Origin: Rotaria sordida
Taxonomy: Eukaryota; Rotifera; Eurotatoria; Philodinida; Philodinidae
Assembly (NCBI GenBank): GCA_905250125.1
Contig: CAJNOL010000253.1
Span: forward strand, 121,076-185,075
Length of the DNA stretch: 64,000 nt
Reading direction: 5' to 3'
In this document: positions 1 through 13,200 of the stretch, in pieces
Numbering within the stretch: the stretch's first letter is position 1
Layout of the letters: the number at the start of each line of letters is the position of its first letter
The notes under the pieces: generated by a model
Told to the model about the DNA's origin: nothing
The model's database searches: none
What the model saw: only the letters and a program-made list of their open reading frames with translations
Translations under genes and position numbers: made by a program

Positions 1-1208
1 AACAGAAATTATTCATTGGAATTTTGTAATTTACTTTTGTCTGTTTATTTTTTTTTCTGATGCTAAAAAACTAATTATATGTTTTTAATAGATATTTAGT
101 AGAGTATGTGGATAATCTTATAGTTGATAGAACTCAATGAATTATCATTGTTGTTAGTCAACAATCTATATGCTTTTACTTAAGAACTCGAAAAATTAAA
201 ATATTATTGGCTCTTACAAGAGGATCGTCCGAAATAATTCATTCGTACAATAACTTGGACTTAGGATATGTGCTACTACTTCTATGTTATGGTTCTAGTC
301 TCTGAAATTTTTCTCGTAACGATGTTCTTTCAAAAAAAATTTGATTTAAAATTTTGTCGATAAATAGATTGAATTAAAACTATATTATCATAAGTTCAAA
401 TTATTACAAGAATCTTCTCATCTCAAATAGAAATAGATTAAATCAATTTTGACCAATAAAACTTATCACTTTTTTCATTCAACACAAAGATTTTTATTGT
501 TTTATCATTTTCTATGCTTTGATAAATATTGAACAACAGAAAACAACTAATCTCGAATAAAATAGTTTACTAGTGACAGATGCATGGCTTATATGTAGAG
601 CTCGTCGGGTCCGAAAATTTTGAATTCAACAGACTCTACTTATGTATCAGACAGAATATCTACATATATTGTCTTTAATACATTCTCTGAATCTCTTCAA
701 TTCTTTGCACTGACTCGATAGTTATGTATAATTTTTCTATTTTTTTTCTTCTGAATAAATAAGTCAAATAGAAAACATACCGATCCTAAAACTATTCACT
801 TCAAGAAATTTCTTTCGTAGAAACAGAATAATAAAACTATACATTCTTTTTTTTTCCATTTCGATACACAATATATTCTCGACTTACTATGACAACGATC
901 AATAAAATCCATTATTTCCGCTTGGACATTTGCATAAAAATTATTCATTATCTAAAAGATTGAATGCAATATAAGAGAAAAAGGGATTAACAATAAAAAT
1001 GTCGTGTTTTTGCTTCTTTATCGTCGTCAACAGAAAACAACGATCTATTTACATTACGAAAGAACGAGAAAAAAAAAAGGGAATAAAAAAATATTATTAC
1101 TCCGTAACTAATTAAAAAACAAAAATTTACATCACCAAAAATAAATAATACATTGGCAAAAAAAAACAAAAAAAAAGAAAGACACAAAATCCACTGACGT
1201 CATTTCTA
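1..1208. other. intergenic, downstream of MAP3K4
   Basis: No gene is supported here. The sequence is AT-rich with many poly-A and poly-T runs, and open frames are short and low-complexity. The last ~100 bases before 1209 are the probable 3' UTR of the minus-strand MAP3K4 gene. Confidence 0.5.
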
Positions 1209-4200
1209 TTATTCTTTTACAAAAGGATGTTCAAGTAATTCTTGTGATGATGGTCGTCGATTAGGATCATGTTGAAAACATTGTTCAAGAAAATGAATAC
1301 ATTCATTTGATAAATTTAAATCAGTTGGAATTGATGGATGTACACCATCAGCAATCCAATTAAGAACTTTAAAATAATAAACACTTGATACTGTTGTTGG
1401 ATTACTCCATGGTATACGACCAGTTAACATATGTATTATTGTACAACCTAATGACCATATATCAGATTTCATTGTTGTTTCATTTTGTGTTATCATTTCA
1501 GGTGCATAACAAACAATTGATTCACGTTTATGTACAATAGCTTCCATATCAAGTAATGATGGTTGTTTTTTCATAAATTTAAAATCATAAACAAAATTAA
1601 TATCACCTAATTTAATTGATTGTTTTGTTAAATCTTTTAAAAATATATTAACATTACGTATATCTCGATGAATTATTTCTTTTTCATGTAAACGTGATAA
1701 AGCAGATAATAATTGACGTAAATAACGTTGAACAAGAGATTCTTTAAAAAAAACAAAACCAATTGATGTTTGAACAATATCTTTATCAATAAATGACGTA
1801 TCTATTATTGAACTAACAGATGTTATTGATGTACGACGCATATCTATATGTGATATTGATGGACGATGGTGATCTATTTGTGATGATGATGATGATGATA
1901 ATAATGTACCAAGTAAAAGTTGAGCTATTGTACCATAACTACAATATTCCATAAAAAATAATATATGATCATGTTCAAGTGCAATTCCATGATATTTAAT
2001 TAAATTTTCATGATCAATATGTATAAGTGGCATAAGTTGTTCAAGAACTTTAGCAATTGCTTGAGCATCATTATGTTGAATTTTATATTGTTTATAACAG
2101 AGAATTTCTTTTTTACCAACTCTATCTACTGTACATTTGTAAGCTATAAATAAAATAGAGAAAAAATAAATAAATAACTTTTGTTTAAAATTTATTAAAA
2201 ATAAAATATGAAATATGATTGAGTTTAGAGAATGAACTATGAGATAATTTATCTACTTTTCTTGAATTATTTTTACTATTATATTGAATATTTGATATTT
2301 AGTATGACATATATATGAAAAATTGAATTATATAATTTTAACCTGATACTTTCTCTACAGATAGATCACAGAATTATTAGAAATTTCAAAAGAATCTTTT
2401 CGTTTTGAAATAAAAATGTTAAATCTATATTTATTTTTCTCGATATATCTTTCAACAGATCGAATATTCAATAGAATAACTCTATCTCGAGACAGATAAA
2501 GCACCAGAAAGAATTCTGTGAAGATTCTTCTGATCTTATTAATGTTGATAAATTGATTTATATCCAATTCAAAGCAATCTATCACACATACACTAGAAAA
2601 TATTCATTCATAGACCATAAATCTTATTCATGTATGGCATGTTTATACATTATCAAACTTAGAGCATGACAAAAGATTATCATAGGTAGTAGAAAGTTAT
2701 AATACAGTCAATAATCATAGATTTTTATAAATGTTAATCTTCTTTTTGAAATTAAGTCAAAACTCATGATTCATCCTATTTACACAACACATATCACGAT
2801 GAATGAGTCATATGGCATCAAAAGAAAAAACCTATAACTTAGCTAGTAGCATTTACTAATATATAAATCTCGAACTTCAAGACTACGATTAATAATATAA
2901 TTTATAAGATTCATTATTGAACAAAATTCTTAGAATCTTATTTAAAATCGATGAAAATGTGATTTGTTCACAAATACATATGCGCTTTTAGCTCAGTGGC
3001 TAGAGTGTCTCCCTCCGGAGGAGAAAGTCGTCAAAATTTATTCAAAAATTAAATAATCATAAAAGAAAAACAAAATTTTTCGTTTTAATAAATTTACACT
3101 TAATAACATTTGAATAATCATACAGTTCGAATCTGGCAAGGCGCGAAAAATGACGTCATTTTTATATAGTCTTACAAAAATAAATCAATCTTACTTGTTG
3201 CATATTGTCCACGTGAAAGAAGATTTAATTTATGAAAATTTCTTATTTTTAAATATGCTAAATCTTCGTCCATTTTTTTCGATAAAGTTGATGTTTTATA
3301 AACACTTTTGATTTTTCCAATAAGGCCTTCATCAATACGTCGTCTATCAATATGTTTATCCAGACGATCAATTTGTTCAATTCTATTTAATTGTAATTTT
3401 TTTTTCTGTCTATTATCATAACCATGTTTAGTTACTGATGAATATCGAAATATTTTTGATAGTCTATTATCTTGATTAAGATTATTATTATTATTATTAC
3501 TATTATTTGAATTATTTAAATAGTTAATTGTTTGTATCATATTATTATAAAATTCTGAAAATAAATCATTATCAATATGATTTGTAAAATGTAATGAACA
3601 TGCATAACGAAGAAAATGTATTCCAGGTAATAACCACATTGGTATTGTTATTGGATATTTTGATGTTCGTGTAGAATTTTTTTTCCGAACAAAATTTAAC
3701 CAAATATTTGCAAATTTTAATTGATTTTCTGCTTGAGTTTTTAATGTATTATATTCACATTGTGTTGCATAAAAACTCATTTCACGAATAACATCCATTC
3801 CAAATGCAAAAGCACGTTCTTCAGTATTCTAAAGACAAAAAACAAAAAGATTGTAAGAAAATCTTTTCTATCAAAGGAGAAAAAAAAAAAGAAGTTTAAT
3901 ACTCATATTACAACAAAAAAAAAATAAAATAGGAAAGAAATTATAATTATCTATTGAGAAAATATCAAATTTGATGTCATTCATCTATTCTATATACTTA
4001 AATAATAACCTAGAAATGTTGATGGTTATACATTTTTTTTTAATAATGCTTCCAGTAAAAAACAGATACTTTGGACGAGAAGAAAAAAAAGTTCATTTCT
4101 ACAAATCATAGTCTTTTCGTTTGACTGACTTAGAAGAGAAAAGAAAACAAGTTTGTGAAACATTATCAGAAAACTTCTTATCTTATTTCAATTTAAAGAC

Positions 4201-7200
4201 ACACACAAAGAAAAAGAAGATAATCTCACAGTAACATGATACCTATAGAGTGTTTTAGAAGCCTGTCGAGATTAAAAAAAAAAACATGAATAGCTCTTGA
4301 GTAGTTCAAGTGATGTGCATGAATTTTCTATAACTTCGTTTTGATGTTGCTTTAAGTTTTATTTAACATAGTTCAGATCAAATGCTACAATGATAACAGA
4401 AGAAAAGGTCAATACAATTCATGTTAAGTGTATCGACAGGATACTCATTGTACTTAGCATCCTCTCGAATTCTTCGTATGATAACATATGAAAAACAATA
4501 TCTGCAAGATGATTATTAAAGATCAGATGGTATTAATCAAGATAATGTATTATTTTCTAAAAAAATTACGAGTTTCATTTCAGTGTGAGTATTTTGAATA
4601 ACGAGCATAAATAAAATTCTGTGAAAAAAAAACCTTTAGAGAAAGTTGAGTAAAATGATAGAAAGCTCTCGCATATGGCTTCAGTTATTCACGGACTTTT
4701 GGAACACTCTGTCACTTTCATGAGGTTTTCTTTCAAATGAAATCAATAAAGACAACATAACTAATCTCTCTTTTTTTTTCAAAATTTCGTAATTATGATA
4801 TTTTATTGTGTTTAATAAATGTTTTTCTTTCTGCATCAACAAAAACAAAAATATATTGAAACTTCGAAAACATAAAGAATGAATTAAATTTTGCTATAAT
4901 TTATAAAAGTTTATTTTTAATAAAATTAATAAAAACAATAGTAAAATGAAACTTAGAACACATGTCGTAATACTTATACGTTCGGTATTTTTTTTTTTAA
5001 ATTTCTTTTCATTATTTCAGAAGATGTTTATATTGATTTTCGAAATGATTAAAATTTTTTGAAATAAAATAATATATATATTTTTGTGTAATTTTGTAAT
5101 ACTTACAACATAATCTCTTGTATTAATTTTTTGAATGATTTTTTCAAAAATTTCTATATTACTTGCAATACAATTACTTAAATTTAACATTGAATAAGCT
5201 AAATTTCTCATAGCATTATCAATTTTTTCAAAACATGAACGTCTTTGTAATAATTGTCCTGTTCGTGTATCAAAACTATATAAATCATTTTGTTGAACAT
5301 TAATTTTTGATAAACATTCTTTAAATGATTCTTGAAAAATTTCAAGATTATTTGTTTCTTGTGTAAGAAGAAATATTGCTGTCGTTTTCCAATTAGTATG
5401 TAATGGTAATATAGATGTTAAATTTTTATTTTCAGGTATTAAATGTGTTACACCACGCCATTCAGATTCAAGTTCAATTCTTGTTGGTACACAAAGAATA
5501 TAAACTAATGGTGAAGAATTTTCAAATATTGAAATTGATGGTTGTTGAAATGATGTAGGAGATTGTGGTTGTTGTTGTTGTTGTTGTTGTGATGTTGATT
5601 GATCATCATTTAATTCTGTAGATAAATTATTATTTGTATGAATTCGAAATGAAGATGATAATGTTCGTATAATTTGAATTTTAGTTGATTTATCTTTAAA
5701 ATATTTTGCTGGAGCAAAGAGAAGACATTTAGATAAAGGAGAACCATCTTTGTCGATTTGATTAATTCCATAATGATGATGATTTTCAGAAGCTATAATA
5801 TAGAATAAATAAATAAATAAATAAATAAATATATTTTCTAACTATCTAATTAAGAAGATTGTTTAATGTGAAAAAAAATTCGTTTGATTATAATGTGATT
5901 AAATAACTTGCTCTTGTCAATGTTGATCTTATAATATATATTGCAATGTGTAGGAAGAAGATATAAAAGACAAATGTTCTAATCTCTTAATCATCTTTTC
6001 AATATTAATTATGTTAGACAGAAATTTTTGTTACCATCTTCAGTAAAACCTTTCTTATATGAACATCTCATTATATTGAGTAGTCGATAGTCTTCTTAAA
6101 TGAATTTTATTCTCTCAAATATGAGCAACACATATTCTCTGTCACTCATGTTTCAGAATGAGAAGAAAATAATGTTATTGTGTTATGATACACAAACATG
6201 AAACACATAGGCAACAATATTAAAAACAACAACTGTATTTAGTGTAATATCTCATCTTTTTTGTGTCAATAACATGTGACATTAGACTATGTCAATAGGT
6301 GTTAATTTACTTCTAATTAAAAAAAGTTGAATTAATTAATTATTGGAAAGAAGAAAAAGATCATCGTGTCGTACTGACAACTGTTTGCAACTAAATCCTA
6401 AAGAAACTAAAAATCTTCGAATAATGAACATCTCCATAAAGTGAACATTTTCGATTGATTCCAATAGTGCCTATATTAGAGAAATTTTATTGTATATGAT
6501 AGAAAATTCAACTCATTCATTGTAGACTTCACGTGTATTTATAACAACAATGATATGACAAAAAATTGATATCGAATGTTTATTATTTCAATTAAGAAAT
6601 ATTCCATTTAGATTAAGGAGGCTACTCCCCTCCTCTCAAAAAAGTTAGTCTTCGTCAGAATGGTCAAGATTGAGATAAATACATCAAGAGATAGCCTGTC
6701 ATTTGCTCTTTCATAAACAATAAAAAATTTTCGTCAATACCTCTGTTTTTCCGAAAAATGTTCAAGATTTTTGACAACCCCTATTCGAAAATCTTTTTCG
6801 TTTTTTCTCAAAATGGTGGTCGGACGACTCATCTTCAGTGAAAGTCAACCATAACCCGATATAAAGTCGAATAGTTTTTTTTTGTTTGAAAGAGCATCAA
6901 AAACTGCAGTGTCTATGAGAGACCTTTTTTTGATAAAGCTTTGTTATTATTCTATTGATAAGCAACTTTATAATATGAGCGCCATTTTTTTGAGAGGTTT
7001 TTCAGTGATTGAACTTGTTAGACCTTTTTTCCTCGAGAAACATAAGAGTAAAATAAAAAGGCCCCGCAAAGGCACTGCATTCGGACATGCTCTTTCAAAA
7101 AAAAACAATCAAGCATATTGAATGAATACCCACAGAGAATTTTTGGAGACACGATAAGCTATTTTTCGACCCTTGCTTGGTTTGTATCTCACTTCTTCAT

Positions 7201-10200
7201 TAGGATAGGAGGCTGAAAAGTTTACCATAGATGTCCTTTTACAACCCCAACGTATCATCAAAATTTCATGACATTTGGATGTTCCTAGGCTGAGATCGAT
7301 TTTTGAGAGACGAAGTTCCCTTAATCTATTTAAATACATTGTTATTATATTAGTAGATTCAATCAAGAAAAACATAAAGAATAGAAGAACTATTTTCCAT
7401 TATTTGTAAAACTCCTTGAAAAACAAAAACTCAAGATAAATCTTCTTACCAAATTTAATTCTTTCAAATCCAGCTGCTTTAAGTATAAGTAAAAATCTTT
7501 TACAAACAGGTTTTTGTAAATAAATATTAATTGTTAATGCACAATCATCATAGATTGCTTTAGCTTCACGTAATATAGTCATTGTTAATTTTTTTTGATA
7601 TTTTCTATGTATTTTCTTTTTTATATGTTCTATTTTAATTGTTTCTGGTGATAATATTGATGAATGAAATATATTAATATATTCAGAAAAATGTTTAATA
7701 ATTTTTGAATAAATATTTAAAAATTTTTCACCAAGAATTTCTTCAATATTCATCATAGTTGAATATTTTTTTAATGATATCCATTGATCTTTTAATAATA
7801 TAATACAATTATGAAATAAATTTGAATTTAATGATATTTCTATATAACGTTCAATATAAGAAAGAATTTCATAAATTGTATCAATTATATGTTTATCAAA
7901 TTGAATTAAATCATCTTCAATTAATTTTAATTCTGCTTTTTCTTTAATTCCAAAAAATCAAAATAAAAAACAAAAGAATTATAATTAAGAAAAAATCAAA
8001 AAATATAAAAATCTATACCAAAAGTATCTGTTATCATTAATTTAACATATTGACGTATTAATGTTGCACTATGTATTAAAATTTTACATTCATCAATTAA
8101 TAAAAGAAGAGCACCTAGAAGAGAAAAGAAAATAATCACTGAATGAAATTTTTTAATATTATAATAAAGCAGCAAATCATTTATTTAGATATTCGCATAG
8201 AATGGAAAACAATAAGTGTTTTTTTTTGTTTAGAATACTTAGATGAAAAAAAAAAAAATATCCTAATAGAAAACTTATTTTCGAAAAGAACTTTTTGAAT
8301 GTGTGATTATTGCTTATTATGTCGTATATTTGTTCGCACTACTACGGTACTTATAAGAACCGACGGAAGATTGCCAGTCAAAGACAACTATCGATATACC
8401 ACAATAGAGCAGCAATCAGAATTAACCAACCGTTTAAATATCAAACTAGCGACGGTTTGTATTCGATTCGAATCACATGAGTTTGTATGATTTATAGATC
8501 TGCTACTATATATATATATATATACAAACATATTCGAAATTTTTGATAATATATCGTTTTTAAATTACTTGTAGTTGATGTTTGTTCCATTTTTTTATCT
8601 TGATGATATTTTTGCCATGAAATCATTAAATCTAATGGAATTTGTACAAGAAAAACATAATGTGGATAAAGTGATGGTAAATGAAATATATCACACATAT
8701 CAGAAAATCTTCCACTATCAACCCAAACATGTTTATCATAAAGACGATGACATATTGTTAAAATTTTAGCAATTAAAATATTTTCATCTGTTGGTAATTG
8801 TGTAGAAAAATTTAATGATGAATAATCAAGAAATGAACATGGATCAGGAAATAATGTTGAACCAGGTAAATGTGGATATAATGTTGGATCAAGATAATCA
8901 AGATAATATGGTTGACGTTTAAGTATACATCTATCATAAGATAAAAGTTTTAAAACTAATGTTGGTGCTGGTACTGGTGGAAATGTACTTGATGTTAATA
9001 TTGGATTTTGATCAAAACATTTAAGTTTATTATTAACTTTATCAAAATAAATTCTTGTAGATTTGTTTGTTTGTTTATTTACTATTTTAATCAAAAATAA
9101 AATAACATAAGACATATATATGCATATTTACAGCACTGGTCAAAAATGTAAGACCAATATATATATTTTTTTCTACAGTACCGGGCATTGAACTCGAATT
9201 CAAATAGTAGTTTCAATAGCCAATGAAGTTCTCTATCCATATCAAAACTTCATAGATGAACTATGAGAGAAAGGTTGCTGAAAAACCAAACATGGTAGCT
9301 TTCAGATTCCAGAAAAAGTATATAAAGTTACTTTTCTAAAGAATACAACATCTTGAATAAAACGAAGAGGTGCCATCCTTAAAATGTTACAAGCATCACA
9401 AAAAAAATGCATTTTTTAGCAATGCTATAATAAATTTCGCTTTTTTTTTACATTGTTTGTGATGATTATAATATTTTAAGAGAGGATCGTAGGAAATGCG
9501 GCAACTCTTCACTTTATGCAAAAGTTTGAACTCTTTAGAAAAGTAACTTTAGATACTTTTCTGAGATTATGAAGTTTCGATATGGATAGAGAAACTTCAT
9601 TAGCTATTGAAATTACTATTTGAATTTGAGCTCAATGTACTTGATACTATAGAAAAAAAAAATTCGGTAGTCTTATGATTTTTGACTAATACTGTATGTT
9701 AACATAAGAAGAAGAAGAATAAGATACCAAATTTAGAAGTTTTTTGTTCTTGTAATTGTTTATTAAGAATAAAAAATTCATCGATTAATTTATCAGGTTT
9801 AGCATCTAATAAATAATCATTTGGTATTAATTTTTTTGGAAAAAATGGAGAATTTTTAAATATATCATCAAATGTTGAAAAACTTGTTCGATGTTCTTTT
9901 CGATATGTATAACGTAAACGTTGTAATAAAGGACCATGTTTAGAACGAAATATACTTGCAACTAATTCAATTCGAGCATGTGTTACTTGATCATCAATAT
10001 ATCTAAATATAGATTTTTAGTTTAAACATACTTCTTCTTTTTCTCCTTATTTGAAATAAACATTTCTAAATAACTTTATGAACTTTCAAAACTGAACAAT
10101 ATTCTATTGTTTATATCTAGTAGATTTTTAAGATAAGTTAATGTTAGAAATCACAGACTATCATCAAGGTAGGGCAAGGAGTTAGGGGTGTCAGTTTCGG

Positions 10201-13200
10201 ATTCCGTTCCTGGGAACGGGAACCCGCACCGGATTCCGGGTTCCTAGGAACGGGAACCCACTTAGTTATTCATTTCTGTGCATGTTTGAACGCGCTTGAG
10301 TTCATAGACATACTTTTTCTTTCGTTTTGAGACGAGTCACTCCAGGTTCCCGGGTTCCTAGGAACGGAAACCCAGTTGAAAATTCATTTCTGTGCATTTT
10401 TGAACAGACTAGAGTTCATACACATACTTTTTCTTTCGTTTTGAGACAAGTCTCTCCGGGTGCCTGGGTTCCCAGGAACGAGAACCAACGCCGGGTTCCC
10501 AAAAACTGAGAACCGCGCCTAAATTTCTATTCTGAACGATTTGCAATAGGGTTCCTCATTCTTAGGAACCCGGGGCGGGTTCCCGTTCCTGGGAACCCGG
10601 AACCCGATGCAGGTTCTCATTCCCGGGAACACGGGGAGACTTGTCTCAAAACGAAAGAAAAAGTATGTGTATGAACTCTAGCCTGTTCAAAAATGCACAG
10701 AAATGAATTTTCAACTCGGTTCCCGTTCCTAGGAACCCGGAACCCGGGAACCCTGAGTGACTTGCTCAAAACGAAAGAAAAAGTATGTCTATGAACTCAA
10801 GCGCGTTCAAACATGCATAGAAATGAATAACCAAGTGGGTTCCCGTTCCTTGGGAACGGAACCCTTGAGGAACGGGAACCCTGACACCCCTACGGCAAGG
10901 AGCAATCTTTTTTCAAAAAAAAAATCCTATACTAAATATAAACATCAATCTTTCAGAACATGTGTTATCTATGTAATTCCATCAGCTAGTGATGATTTCA
11001 TTAGAACTTATGTGTGTGTATGTTATTCATTCTAATTCATCATTGTTCAATACGTACTCTTTCAATTTTCAGGAGATTCAACATCTCTTATCAAATGATA
11101 AGAACATCTAGGAAATAATATAAAAAAGAAAATGAATTTCATCCTACAACTAAATGATGATACTCAGTTACAAGGAATCTCTCTTTTTATTGGTAGATAT
11201 TTTGTTTTTATTATATAAATAAATTAAAATAACACTATTTTTACTCGATCTTTTGCACTGATAAAAAGAAGGTATGAGTACGAAGAAAATTTTTCATTAG
11301 GTTATTCACCCATTTTATAATCTACCTCAGTTTAAATGTCTTGAAGACGTCTTGCTGTGTCCTGTAACAATTTCTGGTTGGAATATTCATCATATTTCGG
11401 TTTCTTATGATATACAATGAATAATACATGTTGAATTCTTTAACAAAAGTCTTATAGATCTGACAGTTGAAAACAATTAAAATGTCTATGACACTATGTA
11501 ACGCCTTCACTTATTCTATATTTACAATGACACACTTCAATTAATATGATTTTTATAATAAATCTGTCGTGACAAGACATAATTACTTACAAACCAGTGA
11601 ATTATTATTTAATTTTTCAATAAACGTCGTTCTGTCATGTTTTTAAATTGAATTCTAGTTCATTCTTCTAGGATTTTATTTTTTGTTCAGTAGAAGCAAA
11701 ACTATAAATAAACATTTCAAACAATACTCAATATCCTAAAAGAAAAAGTTTTAACCTTATTTAAACTTACTATATTGAAATAACATACTCTATATCTATA
11801 ATAGCATGTATTCTACTTATCGGAAATAGGGTTTTTTTTTTGTCTAATTAGTTTTTTTTTTTTTTTACCTATAATAATATTCCATTAATGATGATGCTGA
11901 TGTTAATGGTTGTTGATGCATACTATCAAAACTTGACATTGATGTAAATGTATTTTGTCGTTTAATTCTTGTTTCCGGTGTTGTTAAAAAAGATGATATA
12001 TTAGGTGGTGAACCTATAATTGAATCTCGTTGTTCATAACTTGATGTTGATGATGGTGTTGTTGGACGAGATAAATTTTCATTATTAAATTTTCCTATTA
12101 ATGAATATGTTTCTTGTGGCCACATATGATATTTCGTACATGTCATTATACGACCAAGTATATTAATTAAATGATTAATTTCTGAATGTAAATTAAACCA
12201 TGCTTGAAAAATATAAAATTTTTCATAAAAAATTCTTCCTTCTTTTGTACATGGATTAAAACGTTTATCATATTGTTCAAGTGTTGAATATGATGGAAAT
12301 AATGATAAAATATAATCCCATTTTAAAAATAAATTTTTCATACGATTTTCAACATCATAACAATGATTTAAATGATATTCACATATATGACGACGTTGAA
12401 TTATTTGAATATCATGATAATGTGTTTGTTCAAAATCACATTGACTAAAAAAATTATAAAATTCATCGAGAGATTTTTTACGTTGACGATCAATTAAATA
12501 TTGTTCATTTTTAATACCATTTTCATCTAATGAATTTATTCCATTAAAAAATGTTTTTAATTCATACCTAGTAAAAAAAAATAAATAAATAAATTTTTTG
12601 TTTTTTAAATAGAAAGAATTTCTTTGTATTTTGATTTACCATAATGCTGTAGAATATTGTTTTCGTTTATCATTATTAGTTAGATTATCATGAATATAAT
12701 TTACATTTGAATTTTGATCAAATTTAAAACAATCTTGATAAAATTCTTTCATATGTTTAGTTAATTGATCGCGTCGTTGTTCACCAATAGGTTTTTTAGA
12801 ATTTATTTTATCATATTTTTCATCGAAACTATTTAAACGATTCAATGAATGAAAAGTTTCATTTTCATATTGATCAGATTTTCCTCCTTTTTTTGATGAT
12901 CTTGAAGGTTTTTTTTCTATTAAACATCTTGGATTACGTAAAGGATTAATTACTGATAAAAATCTATTATATGTTGATGATGAATTTGTTTCATTAGTTT
13001 TAGTTTTTGATTCTGTTGAAAGAATAGATGATGTCGATGGTGCTCGTGTATCATCAATATCTGATGTTAAATCTTCAATAATTTCATTTAACAAATCATG
13101 ATCAAAATTATTTGATATTTGTTCAGAATGAATATCAGATCGTTGTGAAATTTGAAATGATATTTCACCGGTTTTATTTGTTCGACGTATATTTGTATGA

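Noticed and set aside
6882-7375. Opposing ORFs of 79 and 88 codons considered as genes
   Set aside because: They overlap an inverted-repeat element in a MAP3K4 intron and resemble no family.
10327-11035. Plus-strand ORFs considered as transposase fragments
   Set aside because: They lie in the palindromic arms of the hAT foldback and encode only translated repeat sequence.
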